A stretch of 64,000 nucleotides of DNA from Pseudoduganella guangdongensis (GCF_009857475.1 NZ_WWCJ01000023.1:23335-87334), one strand, 5' to 3'; shown: positions 50,104 through 58,860, counted from the first letter of the stretch. Notes: generated by a model from the letters alone, not told the origin. A program made the numbers and translations.

Positions 50104-50706
50104 TTACTTCAGCAGCACCCAACCGTAAGAAGTATCGGTGCGCTCGCCGCTGGCCCCTGGCGCGATGCCGAAACGGCAGGTCGACACATACGCCACCGCG
50201 TCGCGCACCACCTGCGGCGCGAAACCGCCCTGCTCCGCTACGATGCCACGCGCCTGGCCGTCGGCGCCGACCAGGAAACGCAGCTTGATGCCGCCCTGCG
50301 TGCTGCGGCGCTGGTCCAGGTTCGCATAGCCGGCAATATGCGGCGAGGGCTTGCAGCTGCCCGGCTGCAACACCGGCCGTAGCGGCGCCGGGCCGTCCAG
50401 GCGCCAGGCGTACTGGATCGGGAACACGGTGCCGTCGCGCGCCGCCTCCAGCCCGGGCTTGAAGCGGCAGCGCGCCAGGCCGGCCAGCGCGGCCTGGTCC
50501 AGCATGGCCCAGCCGCTGCCGCCGCGCACCTTGGCGTCGCGCACCGCGCCGTCGCTGCCGATGCGAAACTCCAGCGTGGTGGTGCCTTCGATTTCGTAGC
50601 GCAGCGCCTCGCGCGGCCAGGCCGGGGCGGTGCAGCTGGCGGGCGTGGCCAATGACTGATAAGGGAAGGCGCTGGCACCGGCCAGCGCAAGCAGCAGCGA
50701 CAGCAT
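50104..50706 (-). CDS. exported protein with two TonB_C-like domains
   Basis: A 200-residue protein with an N-terminal signal (about 1-20) and no proline-rich spacer or retained membrane helix. Residues about 24-90 match TonB C-terminal domains (PREALRYEIEGTTTLEFRI, then FKPG). Residues about 125-180 repeat the theme (IKLRFLVGADGQARGIVAE). Paired Cys in each half (SCTAPAW/ARCRF and GSCKPS/STCRF) suggest disulfides. It is thus not a normal TonB energy transducer but a soluble periplasmic or secreted relative. Its ATG at 50706 starts 1 nt after the stop of the deacetylase-like gene. Confidence 0.75.
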   Translation of the reverse strand: MLSLLLALAGASAFPYQSLATPASCTAPAWPREALRYEIEGTTTLEFRIGSDGAVRDAKVRGGSGWAMLDQAALAGLARCRFKPGLEAARDGTVFPIQYAWRLDGPAPLRPVLQPGSCKPSPHIAGYANLDQRRSTQGGIKLRFLVGADGQARGIVAEQGGFAPQVVRDAVAYVSTCRFGIAPGASGERTDTSYGWVLLK

Positions 50707-50707
50707 T

Positions 50708-51634
50708 TCAGATCTCGGCCAGCGCCTTGACGTGCGCCACCACGCTGCGGCCCAGGGCCGACAGGTTGTAGCCGCCCTCCAGGCAACTGACGATGCGGCC
50801 ATGCGCGTGCTCGCGCGCCACCGCCATCACCTGTTCGGTGATCCAGGCGTAATCGGCTTCCACCAGGCCCATGCCGCCCAGGTCGTCCTCGCGGTGGGCG
50901 TCGAAGCCGGCCGAGATGAAGATCATCTGCGGCTTGAAGGCGTGCAGCGCCGGCAGCCATTTTTCCTGCACCAGGGCGCGCACCGTGTCGCCCTTGGCGC
51001 CGGCCGGCACCGGCACGTTGACGCGGTTCGGCGTGTCCGGCAGCACGTCGCAGTAAGGATAGAACGGGTGCTGGAAGTAACTCACCATCAGCGCGCGCGG
51101 CTCGTTGAGCAGGGCTTCTTCGGTGCCGTTGCCGTGGTGGACGTCGAAATCAATCACCGCCACGCGTTCCAGGCCGCGCACGTCGAGCGCGTGCTTGACC
51201 GCGATTGCCACATTATTGAACAGGCAAAAGCCCATCGGCTCGGTCGGCCGCGCGTGGTGGCCGGGCGGGCGCACGGCGCAGAAGGCGTTGTCGATCTCGC
51301 CGTCGATCACGGCGTCGGTGGCCGCCACGGCGGCGCCGGCGGCGCGCAGCGCGGCCTGCCAGCTGTGGGCGTTGAGCGAGGTGTCGCCGTCGATCGGGTA
51401 GTATTCGCCGGGCGCCGGCAGGTTGTCGCGCACGATTGCAATGGCGTTGGCGCTGTGGTTGCGCGCGATGGCGGCGACATCGGCCAGCGGCGCATCGCGG
51501 TGCTCCAGCAGGTCGTCGATGTGGGCGTTGATCAACTGGTCGGAAATGGCTTGCAGGCGCGCCGGGCATTCGGGATGCCAGCCGCCCATTTCGTGGCGCT
51601 GGCAGTCGGGATGGCTATAAATTGCTGTGCTCAT
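50708..51634 (-). CDS. histone deacetylase-like zinc amidohydrolase
   Basis: A 308-residue class II-type deacetylase homologue. Active-site motifs are RPPGHHARPTE (His pair), IDFDVHHGNGTEE (zinc Asp/His) and SAGFDAHREDDLGG (second zinc Asp). HHRP-like N-terminal SHPDCQRHEMG is usual for the family. In bacteria such enzymes act on acetylpolyamines, acetoin-pathway or other acylated compounds; histones are absent. The upstream frame is open, but similarity begins at ATG 51634. A palindrome CTCGCAT-AGA-ATGCGAG sits in the divergent promoter shared with the MoxR operon. Confidence 0.92.
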   Translation of the reverse strand: MSTAIYSHPDCQRHEMGGWHPECPARLQAISDQLINAHIDDLLEHRDAPLADVAAIARNHSANAIAIVRDNLPAPGEYYPIDGDTSLNAHSWQAALRAAGAAVAATDAVIDGEIDNAFCAVRPPGHHARPTEPMGFCLFNNVAIAVKHALDVRGLERVAVIDFDVHHGNGTEEALLNEPRALMVSYFQHPFYPYCDVLPDTPNRVNVPVPAGAKGDTVRALVQEKWLPALHAFKPQMIFISAGFDAHREDDLGGMGLVEADYAWITEQVMAVAREHAHGRIVSCLEGGYNLSALGRSVVAHVKALAEI

Positions 51635-51644
51635 GAATCGCGTT

Positions 51645-51661
51645 CTCGCATAGAATGCGAG
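51645..51661. promoter_or_regulatory. palindromic operator between deacetylase-like and MoxR genes
   Basis: CTCGCAT-AGA-ATGCGAG is a perfect 7-bp-arm inverted repeat centred 19 nt upstream of the deacetylase ATG. It sits in the 73-bp divergent gap. It could bind a dimeric regulator for both genes or be a weak transcript hairpin. Assignment is by symmetry only. Confidence 0.4.
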
Positions 51662-51707
51662 TAATCTACCACGCGGCGGCACGGCCACCAAACCACGTAC
51701 CAAAACC

Positions 51708-52628
51708 ATGTATACCAAATTACACGCTGCGGCGCGCCAGGTTGGCCAGGTCATCGTCGGCAAGGAGCTGCAAGTACGCCAGTCGCTCGCTTGCCTGCTG
51801 GCGGGCGGCCACCTGTTGCTGGAAGACTTGCCGGGCGTCGGCAAGACCACGCTGTCGCATGCCCTGGCGCTGTCGCTGGGCCTGAAGTTCAACCGCATCC
51901 AGTTCACCAGCGACCTGCTGCCCGCCGACGTGGCCGGCGTCTCGATTTACGAGCGCGAACTGAACGCCTTTAATTTCCATCCCGGCCCGATCTTCACCCA
52001 GGTGCTGCTGGCCGATGAAATCAACCGCGCCACGCCCAAGACCCAATCGGGCCTGCTGGAGGCGATGGAGGAGCGCCAGGTCTCGGCCGACGGCGTGACG
52101 CGCGCGCTGCCCGAGCCCTTCTTCGTCATCGCCACCCAGAACCCGACGCACCAGGTGGGCACCTTCCCGCTGCCGGAATCGCAGCTGGACCGCTTCCTGA
52201 TGTGCATTTCGCTCGGCTACCCGGACGCCGCCGCCGAACGCGCCCTGTTGATGGGCGAAGACCGGCGCCAGATGCTCAAGCACCTGGGCCCGGCCATGAG
52301 CGCGGCCGAACTGCAGGCGGCGCAGCAGGGCCTGCGCCGGATCCATGCCGCGCCGGCCCTGATCGACTACGTGCATGCGCTGGCGCAGGCCTCGCGCCAG
52401 AACGGCTTCTTTGCCGAAGGCCTGAGCCCGCGCGCCGCGCTGGCCTTGCTGCAGGCCGCGCGCGCCTGGGCCGCGCTGGAAGGGCGCGACCATGTGCTGC
52501 CGGAAGACGTGCAGGCCGTGCTGGTGCCGGTGTGCGCGCACCGCCTGCGCCCGGTCAAATCCTCGCACGGCACCGCGCTGGCCAGCCGCGACCTGGTGCT
52601 GCAACTGCAAAAATCCGTGCCGGTGTAA
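51708..52628 (+). CDS. MoxR-family AAA+ ATPase
   Basis: A 306-residue AAA+ chaperone-like ATPase. Walker A is LPGVGKTTLSHAL near residue 45, Walker B is VLLADEINR near 105, sensor 1 lies in FFVIATQNPTHQVG, and a C-terminal lid domain has SPRAALALLQAARAWA. MoxR proteins assist metal loading or assembly of partner complexes. It starts the operon with DUF58, transglutaminase TgpA-like and MltB genes; the DUF58 gene begins 4 nt later. ATG 51708 is preceded by ACCA without a strong Shine-Dalgarno. The target complex is not known. Confidence 0.94.
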   Translation: MYTKLHAAARQVGQVIVGKELQVRQSLACLLAGGHLLLEDLPGVGKTTLSHALALSLGLKFNRIQFTSDLLPADVAGVSIYERELNAFNFHPGPIFTQVLLADEINRATPKTQSGLLEAMEERQVSADGVTRALPEPFFVIATQNPTHQVGTFPLPESQLDRFLMCISLGYPDAAAERALLMGEDRRQMLKHLGPAMSAAELQAAQQGLRRIHAAPALIDYVHALAQASRQNGFFAEGLSPRAALALLQAARAWAALEGRDHVLPEDVQAVLVPVCAHRLRPVKSSHGTALASRDLVLQLQKSVPV

Positions 52629-52632
52629 AGCC

Positions 52633-53613
52633 ATGCTTGCCCCAGCGCGGAAGATGCTTGACCGCTGGCTGTTCCAGCTCAAAGACAAGGAAGCGGGCGA
52701 AGTGCAGCTGGTGATGCGGCGCGTCTTCATCCTGCCGACCCGGCCCGGCATGGCCTTTGTCGGCCTGCTGCTGATCATGCTGATCGGCTCTGTCAACTAC
52801 AACCTGGGCCTGGGCTTCGCGCTCACCTTTTTCACCGGCTCCTGCGCCCTGGTCGACATGTACCTGACGGCCAAGAACCTGGCCCTGCTGCACCTGGCGC
52901 CGGGCCGCGCCCAGCCGGTGTTTGCCGGCGACGAGGCGCAGTTCGAGCTCAATGTGCGCAACACCACGCGGCGCGACCGTTACGCCGTCTGGCTGGGTTT
53001 CCAGGACGAGGGCGAACCGCGCCAGGCGATCGACGTGGCGGCCGGCAGCAGCGCCACCCTGGTGCTGTCGCGCCCCAGCAAGGAACGCGGCTGGCTGGCG
53101 GCGCCGCGCGTGCGCCTGTTCACGCGCTTTCCACTGGGCCTGTTCGGGGCCTGGGCCTATTGGCAGCCGGACCTGAAAGTGCTGGCCTATCCGCAGCCGG
53201 AAGCGGCGCCGCCGCCGCTGCCCACCACCGGCGCCGCGCGCGAGGACGGGCACGGCACCGTGGGCCTGGATAACTTCGCCGGCATTCGCAACTACCAGCC
53301 GGGCGACCCGATGAAGCACCTGGCCTGGCGCCAGATCGCGCGCCTGCACCCGGCCGACGGCGGCAACCTGGTGAGCAAGCATTTCGAAGGCGGCGCCGTG
53401 TCCGACCTGCTGCTGGACCTGAACCAGCTGCCCTACCACCTGGACATTGAACTGCGCCTGTCGCGCCTGACCGCCTGGGTGCTGGAGGCGGAACGGCGCG
53501 CCCTGCCCTACGCCCTCAGCGTGGGGCACCGCCAGATTGCGCAAGGCCAGGGCGAGGCGCACTGCGCCGCCTGCCTGCGCGCCCTGGCCTTGTACGGCAA
53601 GGAGGGCGCATGA
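52633..53613 (+). CDS. DUF58-domain membrane protein
   Basis: A 326-residue protein. Two N-terminal helices lie at about residues 35-55 and 60-80. A periplasmic or cytoplasmic beta region follows, then the DUF58 signature GTVGLDNFAGIRNYQPGD at about 215 and KHLAWRQIARL. DUF58 proteins pair with MoxR ATPases and usually with vWA proteins; here no vWA gene is present. ATG 52633 is chosen because the earlier frame lies in the MoxR gene. The stop overlaps the next ATG by 4 nt. Function is unknown beyond envelope assembly. Confidence 0.9.
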   Translation: MLAPARKMLDRWLFQLKDKEAGEVQLVMRRVFILPTRPGMAFVGLLLIMLIGSVNYNLGLGFALTFFTGSCALVDMYLTAKNLALLHLAPGRAQPVFAGDEAQFELNVRNTTRRDRYAVWLGFQDEGEPRQAIDVAAGSSATLVLSRPSKERGWLAAPRVRLFTRFPLGLFGAWAYWQPDLKVLAYPQPEAAPPPLPTTGAAREDGHGTVGLDNFAGIRNYQPGDPMKHLAWRQIARLHPADGGNLVSKHFEGGAVSDLLLDLNQLPYHLDIELRLSRLTAWVLEAERRALPYALSVGHRQIAQGQGEAHCAACLRALALYGKEGA

Positions 53614-55616
53614 TCGCCCGCCTGGTCGGCCCGCTCACGCGCGACAAATCCGACACCCTGCTGCTCTTGCTGGCGGCGCTGATGGTGCTGGCGCCGCACC
53701 TCGCCCACCTGCCGCTGTGGACGTCGGCCATGGTATGCGCCACCTTGCTGTGGCGCGCCGCCATCACCCTGCGCGGCAGCCGCCTGCCGCCGCTGTGGCT
53801 GCTGCTGCCGGTGGCGCTGCTGGCCATGGCCGGCGTCTACCTGAACTACCGCACCCTGCTCGGGCGCGAGCCGGGCGTAACCATGCTGGCCCTGCTGCTC
53901 ACCCTCAAGCTGCTGGAAATGCATGCGCGGCGCGACCTGTTCGTGGTGATCTTCCTCAGCTTCTTCCTGCTGTTGACGAACTTCTTCTACTCGCAATCGA
54001 TCCTGACCGCGCTGGCCATGGTCGCCACCATCATCGTCTTGCTGACCACCCAGGTCACGTTCCAGTTCACTGGCGTGGTGCCGCCGCTGGCCGCGCGCCT
54101 CAAACTGGCCGGGCGCGTGTTCCTGGTGGCGGCGCCGCTGGGCGTGCTGCTGTTCATCGCCTTCCCGCGCATCCAGGGCCCGTTATGGGGCTTGCCGGGC
54201 GACGCCACCAGCGGCCGGAGCGGCATGTCCGACACCATGTCGCCCGGCTCCATGAGCAAGCTGGCCCTGTCCGACGAGATCGCCTTCCGCGCGCGCTTCG
54301 AGGGCGCCACCCCGCCGCCGCCGCAACTGTACTGGCGCGGCCCGGTGCTCAGCCACTACGACGGGCGCACCTGGAGCCGCACCGGCCGCCAGCTCTACCG
54401 CAACGGCATGCTGAGCATGCGCCGCCAGCTGAAGTGGCGCGGCACCGCCTATCCGTACGAGGTCACGCTGGAACCCGGCCGCCGCCAGTTCCTGTTCACG
54501 CTGGAACTGAGCGCGCTGGAAGCCACCCGCAGCGACGCGCACACCGCCTACACCGACGAACTGGAAACCCTGGTGCAGGCCCCGGCCGACAAACGCCTGC
54601 GCTACAGCGGCGTGGGCTACCCCGAACACATTGCGCAGGCCGGCCTGGCGCCGCAGCAAATGGAGCCCTGGCTGCGCCTGCCGCCAGGCTTCAACCCGCG
54701 CACCCTGGCCTATGGCGCGCAGCTGCAGGCGCTGCGCGCGGAACGCGGCGACGATGCCGTGCTGGCGGCCGCGCTGGACAACTTCCGCCGCGATTTCGTC
54801 TACACGCTGGAGCCCGACCTGCTGGGGCGCGATGCGGTCGATGAGTTCCTGTTCGACACGCGCAAGGGTTTTTGCGAGCATTACTCCGGCGCCTTCGTCT
54901 ACCTGATGCGCGCCGCCGGCCTGCCGGCGCGCGTGGTCAACGGCTACCAGGGCGGCGAGCTGAACCCGGTGGACGGCTATTACACCGTGCGCCAGTCCGA
55001 CGCCCATGCCTGGAGCGAAGTCTGGCTCGGCCCGCAACGCGGCTGGGTACGCGTCGACCCGACCGCTGCCGTGGCGCCGGAACGCATCCGCAGCAACCTG
55101 GCGCAAGCCCTGCCCCAGTCCGTGCCTTTCGGCTTGCAAGGTTTGGCCGAGCTGTCGCGCGACCGGGAATCCTGGCTGGCACAGATGCGTTTTGGCATCA
55201 GTGCGGTGAATAATGCTTGGAATCAATGGATCCTCGATTACAATCCAAAGAGGCAGCAACGTTTCCTTGAAGAACTTGGCACCGTCTTTGGCACCTGGCG
55301 CCTGCCGGCTTCGCTCGCCCTGCTGGGCACACTGGCGCTGCTGTGGCGGCGCCAACGTGCCGCCCGCGCGCGCGACCCGCTGGACGCCGCCTATCTCGCC
55401 TTCTGCCGCCTGCTGGCGCGCCACGGGCTGGAGAAGGCGCCGGACGAGGGCCCGCACAGCCTTGGCCGTCGCGTGCGCCAACTGCAAGTGCCGCCCGGGA
55501 AAATGGCTGCCATGACCGAATTCCTGGAGCTGTACGGCGCGCTCAAATATGGCGCGCCGCCAGCACCCGATAACCACATCGCACGGCTCAACCGTTTGCT
55601 GAAGCAATCCCGATGA
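53610..55616 (+). CDS. TgpA-like membrane transglutaminase-fold protein
   Basis: A 668-residue protein. Six or so N-terminal helices (DUF3488-type, to about 180) anchor a periplasmic transglutaminase-like domain with a complete triad: Cys422 (GFCEHYSG), His466 (SDAHAWSEVW) and Asp483 (RVDPT). One helix near 570 and a soluble C-terminal part (DUF4129-like) follow. TgpA of Pseudomonas is essential and has this layout. It overlaps the DUF58 gene and the MltB gene by 4 nt each. A role in cell-wall or envelope protein processing with those partners is inferred. Confidence 0.92.
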   Translation: MIARLVGPLTRDKSDTLLLLLAALMVLAPHLAHLPLWTSAMVCATLLWRAAITLRGSRLPPLWLLLPVALLAMAGVYLNYRTLLGREPGVTMLALLLTLKLLEMHARRDLFVVIFLSFFLLLTNFFYSQSILTALAMVATIIVLLTTQVTFQFTGVVPPLAARLKLAGRVFLVAAPLGVLLFIAFPRIQGPLWGLPGDATSGRSGMSDTMSPGSMSKLALSDEIAFRARFEGATPPPPQLYWRGPVLSHYDGRTWSRTGRQLYRNGMLSMRRQLKWRGTAYPYEVTLEPGRRQFLFTLELSALEATRSDAHTAYTDELETLVQAPADKRLRYSGVGYPEHIAQAGLAPQQMEPWLRLPPGFNPRTLAYGAQLQALRAERGDDAVLAAALDNFRRDFVYTLEPDLLGRDAVDEFLFDTRKGFCEHYSGAFVYLMRAAGLPARVVNGYQGGELNPVDGYYTVRQSDAHAWSEVWLGPQRGWVRVDPTAAVAPERIRSNLAQALPQSVPFGLQGLAELSRDRESWLAQMRFGISAVNNAWNQWILDYNPKRQQRFLEELGTVFGTWRLPASLALLGTLALLWRRQRAARARDPLDAAYLAFCRLLARHGLEKAPDEGPHSLGRRVRQLQVPPGKMAAMTEFLELYGALKYGAPPAPDNHIARLNRLLKQSR

Positions 55617-56731
55617 CATTTTTAAAGACCCTCCCCACCACCCTGCTGGCCCTGGCCTGCCTGGGCTTGGCCGTTCCGCCGCTGGCCGCCGCCGCGCCGC
55701 CCAAGCCGGCCAAGAAAGCCGTTAAAAAAGCGCCGCCGAAAAAGCCCGCCATCGACTATACCGGCGAGTTCGTCAACTTCGGCCAATGGAAGGAAGTGCA
55801 GCAGTTCATGGGCGACATGGAGCAGAAGCACGGCGTGCCCATCGCCGAACTGGAAAAGCTGTTCCTGGAGCTGCGCTATATCGACGCCGCCGTGCAGCTG
55901 GTCAAGCCAGCCCCGCCCGGCAAGCCGAAAAACTGGCAAGCTTACAGGGCGCGCTTCATCGAACCGCAGCGCATCAATGCCGGCGTGGAGTTCTGGCGCA
56001 ATCACCGCGACACGCTGGCGCGCGCCGAAGCGCTGTACGGCGTGCCGGCCGAGATCATTGTCGGCATCATCGGCGTGGAAACCATCTACGGCCGCGACAT
56101 GGGCAAGTTCCGCGTGCTGGACGTGCTGGCCACCCTGGCCTTCGCCTACCCGCTGGCGCCCAACCGCGACACGCGCATGGCCTTCTTCCGCGGCGAACTG
56201 GAGGCAAGCATCATCTCGGCGCGCCAGACCGGGCTCGACCCGCTGACGCTGGTGGGCTCCTTCGCCGGCGCGGTGGGCATGCCGCAATTCATGCCGGGCA
56301 ATATCTACAAGCTGGGCGTGGATTTCGACGGCGACGGCAAGGTCGACCTGCGCAACTCGGCCGCCGACGCCATTGGCAGCGTGGCCAATTTCCTGGTGGC
56401 CCATGGCTGGAAGCGCGAGCAGCCAGCCACCCTGGCTTACCCGGCCAGCATGTCGCCCGCCATGGCATGGGAGAAATTCATCGACAACGGCCTGGACGCG
56501 AAATTCCGCGCGGAAGAGCTGACCGCCGCCGGCGTCAGCACCGCCACGCCCTTACCGCCCGGCATGCTGTACGGCCTGGTGGACTTGCAAAACGGCTCCG
56601 AACCGACGGAATACTGGGTTGGAAGCAATAACTTTTTCTCTATCACCAAGTACAACAGGTCTTATTTTTATGCCATGTCAGTGGTGGAACTGGGGCGGGC
56701 GGTAAAGCTTTCAATGAAGGAAACTCTGTAA
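55613..56731 (+). CDS. mltB: membrane-bound or soluble lytic murein transglycosylase B
   Basis: A 372-residue peptidoglycan-cleaving enzyme that forms 1,6-anhydro-muropeptides. Signal residues 1-27 have no lipobox Cys in the cleavage position, so it may be soluble (SltB-like). The catalytic Glu156 is in IGVETIYGRDMG; DPLTLVGSFAGAVGMPQFMPG is a family hallmark. A Lys/Pro-rich segment follows the signal. It ends the MoxR-DUF58-TgpA operon with an ATGA overlap. The tight coupling is unusual for MltB and points to shared wall-remodelling work. Confidence 0.93.
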   Translation: MTFLKTLPTTLLALACLGLAVPPLAAAAPPKPAKKAVKKAPPKKPAIDYTGEFVNFGQWKEVQQFMGDMEQKHGVPIAELEKLFLELRYIDAAVQLVKPAPPGKPKNWQAYRARFIEPQRINAGVEFWRNHRDTLARAEALYGVPAEIIVGIIGVETIYGRDMGKFRVLDVLATLAFAYPLAPNRDTRMAFFRGELEASIISARQTGLDPLTLVGSFAGAVGMPQFMPGNIYKLGVDFDGDGKVDLRNSAADAIGSVANFLVAHGWKREQPATLAYPASMSPAMAWEKFIDNGLDAKFRAEELTAAGVSTATPLPPGMLYGLVDLQNGSEPTEYWVGSNNFFSITKYNRSYFYAMSVVELGRAVKLSMKETL

Positions 56732-56920
56732 AAAGTTGTAACTTGTGTGATTTACAAGGGTGCAAAATTACCCTAACACAAAAAATCAGGTAGAATTCTC
56801 TCAGAATGTTGCGATAGGACAACGCGTTTCGAGAGCAATATACTATTTTTTGTTGCACGCAAGTACTGCTGACCGCGCTGTTGTACAATTGTGTATATAT
56901 TATGAAACTTGTTAAACAGG

Positions 56921-56936
56921 AATCCGTTTTCGGATT
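56921..56936 (+). promoter_or_regulatory. 5' leader hairpin before the small HTH gene
   Basis: AATCCG-TTTT-CGGATT lies 42-57 nt before the ATG. The wider 56732-56977 region is AT-rich with TTGTAC and TATATT-like promoter pieces near 56881-56900 and no gene. The hairpin could sit in the leader RNA. Confidence 0.4.
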
Positions 56937-56977
56937 AGGGTCGTTAGCAGGACAACTTTTGAGAAGGAACAGAAGAC

Positions 56978-57316
56978 ATGACCAACCAAGTCGGTAATGA
57001 CATCAACAACGAGTCGGAAGGCGATGATCTGCTGCAGTACAATCCGAACCGCCTGCTCGACACCCTGATCGAAAACCTGCGCCTGAAGAACGATGCGGCC
57101 CTGTCGCGCGCTCTGGAAGTGGCGCCGCCTGTGATCTCCAAGATCCGCCACCACCGCCTGCCGGTTGGCGCATCGCTGCTGATCCGCATGCACGAGGTTT
57201 CCGACCTGAGCATCCGTGACCTGCGTTACCTGATGGGTGACCGTCGCAATAAATTCCGTATCAGCGACAAGCAGTTCAAGCCTAAAGAAGGCGGCTCGAC
57301 CGAAAACAAGGGCTGA
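56978..57316 (+). CDS. small XRE-like helix-turn-helix protein
   Basis: A 112-residue protein. An acidic N-terminal stretch (NDINNESEGDD) precedes a helical domain at about residues 27-88. LIENLRLKNDAALSRALEV and APPVISKIRHHRLPVG follow the helix-turn-helix pattern of Cro/C1-type repressors, and SIRDLRYLMG closes it; a basic tail follows. GAGAAGGAA lies upstream of the ATG. It stands alone between MltB and cysM with its own AT-rich promoter region. The target genes are unknown. It may be a free-standing housekeeping regulator; no phage genes are near. Confidence 0.78.
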   Translation: MTNQVGNDINNESEGDDLLQYNPNRLLDTLIENLRLKNDAALSRALEVAPPVISKIRHHRLPVGASLLIRMHEVSDLSIRDLRYLMGDRRNKFRISDKQFKPKEGGSTENKG

Positions 57317-57373
57317 TTCCAGCTTTTGTGGAGGTTTCCCTCCCCGCCTGGGGAGGGAGCAGCGCGGCTGTGC

Positions 57374-58276
57374 TTATGCCGGGAAGACCCCGGTCGACAA
57401 GTAGCGGTCGCCGCGATCGCAGACGATGAACACGATCGTCGCGTTTTCCACTTGCTGCGAAATGCGCAGCGCAATCTCACAAGCGCCTGCTGCGGAAATA
57501 CCGCAGAAGATGCCTTCTTCCGCCGCCATGCGGCGCGCCATGCGTTCCGCTGCCGCTTGCGACACATATTCCACCTGGTCCACCCGCGCTTTGTCGTAAA
57601 TCTTCGGCAGGTAGGCTTCCGGCCATTTGCGGATGCCGGGAATCGAGGAGCCCTCTTCCGGCTGCGCACCGATGATGCGGATGTGCTCGTTCTTCTCCTT
57701 GAGGAACTGCGACACGCCCATGATGGTGCCGGTGGTGCCCATGGCGGACACGAAGTGGGTGACGCGGCCTGCGGTATCGCGCCAGATCTCGGGCCCGGTG
57801 CCCTCATAGTGGGCACGCGGGTTGTCGCCGTTGGCAAACTGGTCGAGGATAATGCCCTTGCCTTCCTTCTGCATGGCTTCGGCCAGGTCGCGCGCGTATT
57901 CCATGCCGCCGGTCTTGGGCGTGAGGATGATCTGGGCGCCGTAGGCGGCCATGCTCTGGCGCCGTTCCTCGCTCAGGTTTTCCGGCATCAGCAGCAGCAT
58001 CTTGTAGCCACGGATGGCGGCCGCCATGGCCAGCGCGATACCGGTGTTGCCGCTGGTGGCTTCGATCAGGGTGTCGCCCGGTTTGATCTGGCCGCGCTCT
58101 TCGGCCCGGCGCAGCATGGACATGGCGGCGCGGTCCTTGACCGAACCCGCCGGGTTATCGCCTTCCAGCTTGCCGAGGATGATGTTGCCGCGCGCGGCAG
58201 CGTCCGCACCCGGGATGCGCACCAGCTGCACCAGGGGCGTGTTGCCGATCGTATCGGCGATAGTCTTGTATCCCAT
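57374..58276 (-). CDS. cysM: cysteine synthase B (O-acetylserine sulfhydrylase)
   Basis: A 300-residue PLP enzyme making cysteine from O-acetylserine and sulfide or thiosulfate. The PLP Lys is in AGSVKDRAA near residue 45, the phosphate and substrate loops are TSGNTGIA and GTTGTIMG. The C-terminal GDRYLSTG and the arrangement around MGTTGTIMGVSQFLKE fit CysM rather than CysK. It is followed upstream by a GNAT gene in the same direction (20-nt gap). Regulation is not visible. The call between CysM and CysK is likely but not proven. Confidence 0.93.
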   Translation of the reverse strand: MGYKTIADTIGNTPLVQLVRIPGADAAARGNIILGKLEGDNPAGSVKDRAAMSMLRRAEERGQIKPGDTLIEATSGNTGIALAMAAAIRGYKMLLLMPENLSEERRQSMAAYGAQIILTPKTGGMEYARDLAEAMQKEGKGIILDQFANGDNPRAHYEGTGPEIWRDTAGRVTHFVSAMGTTGTIMGVSQFLKEKNEHIRIIGAQPEEGSSIPGIRKWPEAYLPKIYDKARVDQVEYVSQAAAERMARRMAAEEGIFCGISAAGACEIALRISQQVENATIVFIVCDRGDRYLSTGVFPA

Positions 58277-58296
58277 GATTCCTGCAGTATTTTGTT

Positions 58297-58860
58297 TTAA
58301 TAAACGCCCATTCTATCCGCTCCGGCAGGGAGCTGCAGCGACATGAAGACGTAGCCCAGGCGCTCGCCGTCGATGCGGAACAGGTCGGCGATCTCGCCGG
58401 TCTGCACAAAGCCCATCTTGCGGTACAGCGCACGTGCCGGCGCGTTGCCGGACAAGACCTCCAGGTCCACCCATTCCAGCCCCTGCTCGCGCGCCCATTC
58501 GGCGGCGGTGGCCACCAGCGTCGTTCCCAGGCCGCCGCGCCGCGCGTTGCGGTGCACGCCCATGCCCAGCAGGCAGCGGTGGCGCGCCGCCGGTTCGGGC
58601 CGCGACCGCAGGTCGATGTGGCCGATGATCTCATCGCCCTCCAGCGCCACCCACAGGCGGCGCCAGCCCTGCTGGCCGAACGTGGCCTGCAAGCCGGTAC
58701 TGAAGCCGTTCACCTTCTCCGGCGGGAAGCCGGTGCTGGTGCGCGACATGGGCTGGAACAGCGGCGCGCCATCGCGCCCGTTGTCCAGCAAGTGGTCGTT
58801 CAGGTAATGGAAGAAGCGGGCCAGTTCTTCGGGCTGCAGCGGCCGAATGGTAAAGGTCAT
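58297..58860 (-). CDS. GNAT-family N-acetyltransferase
   Basis: A 187-residue GNAT acetyltransferase. The acetyl-CoA loop is GVHRNARRGGLGTTLVA at about residues 124-140, and the later NAPARALYRKMGFVQTG is the usual C-terminal motif. A longer N-terminal part (about 1-85) covers the substrate side. The substrate is not known. It starts 65 nt from the divergent cNMP-flavoprotein gene and ends 20 nt before cysM, so it may be co-transcribed with cysM. Similar proteins acetylate small molecules or protein N-termini. Confidence 0.87.
   Translation of the reverse strand: MTFTIRPLQPEELARFFHYLNDHLLDNGRDGAPLFQPMSRTSTGFPPEKVNGFSTGLQATFGQQGWRRLWVALEGDEIIGHIDLRSRPEPAARHRCLLGMGVHRNARRGGLGTTLVATAAEWAREQGLEWVDLEVLSGNAPARALYRKMGFVQTGEIADLFRIDGERLGYVFMSLQLPAGADRMGVY

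Noticed and set aside
57338..57357. CCCTCCCC/GGGGAGGG hairpin between the HTH gene and cysM
   Set aside because: Good stem but no T-run on either strand, so not called as an intrinsic terminator; it may only be a shared 3' boundary.
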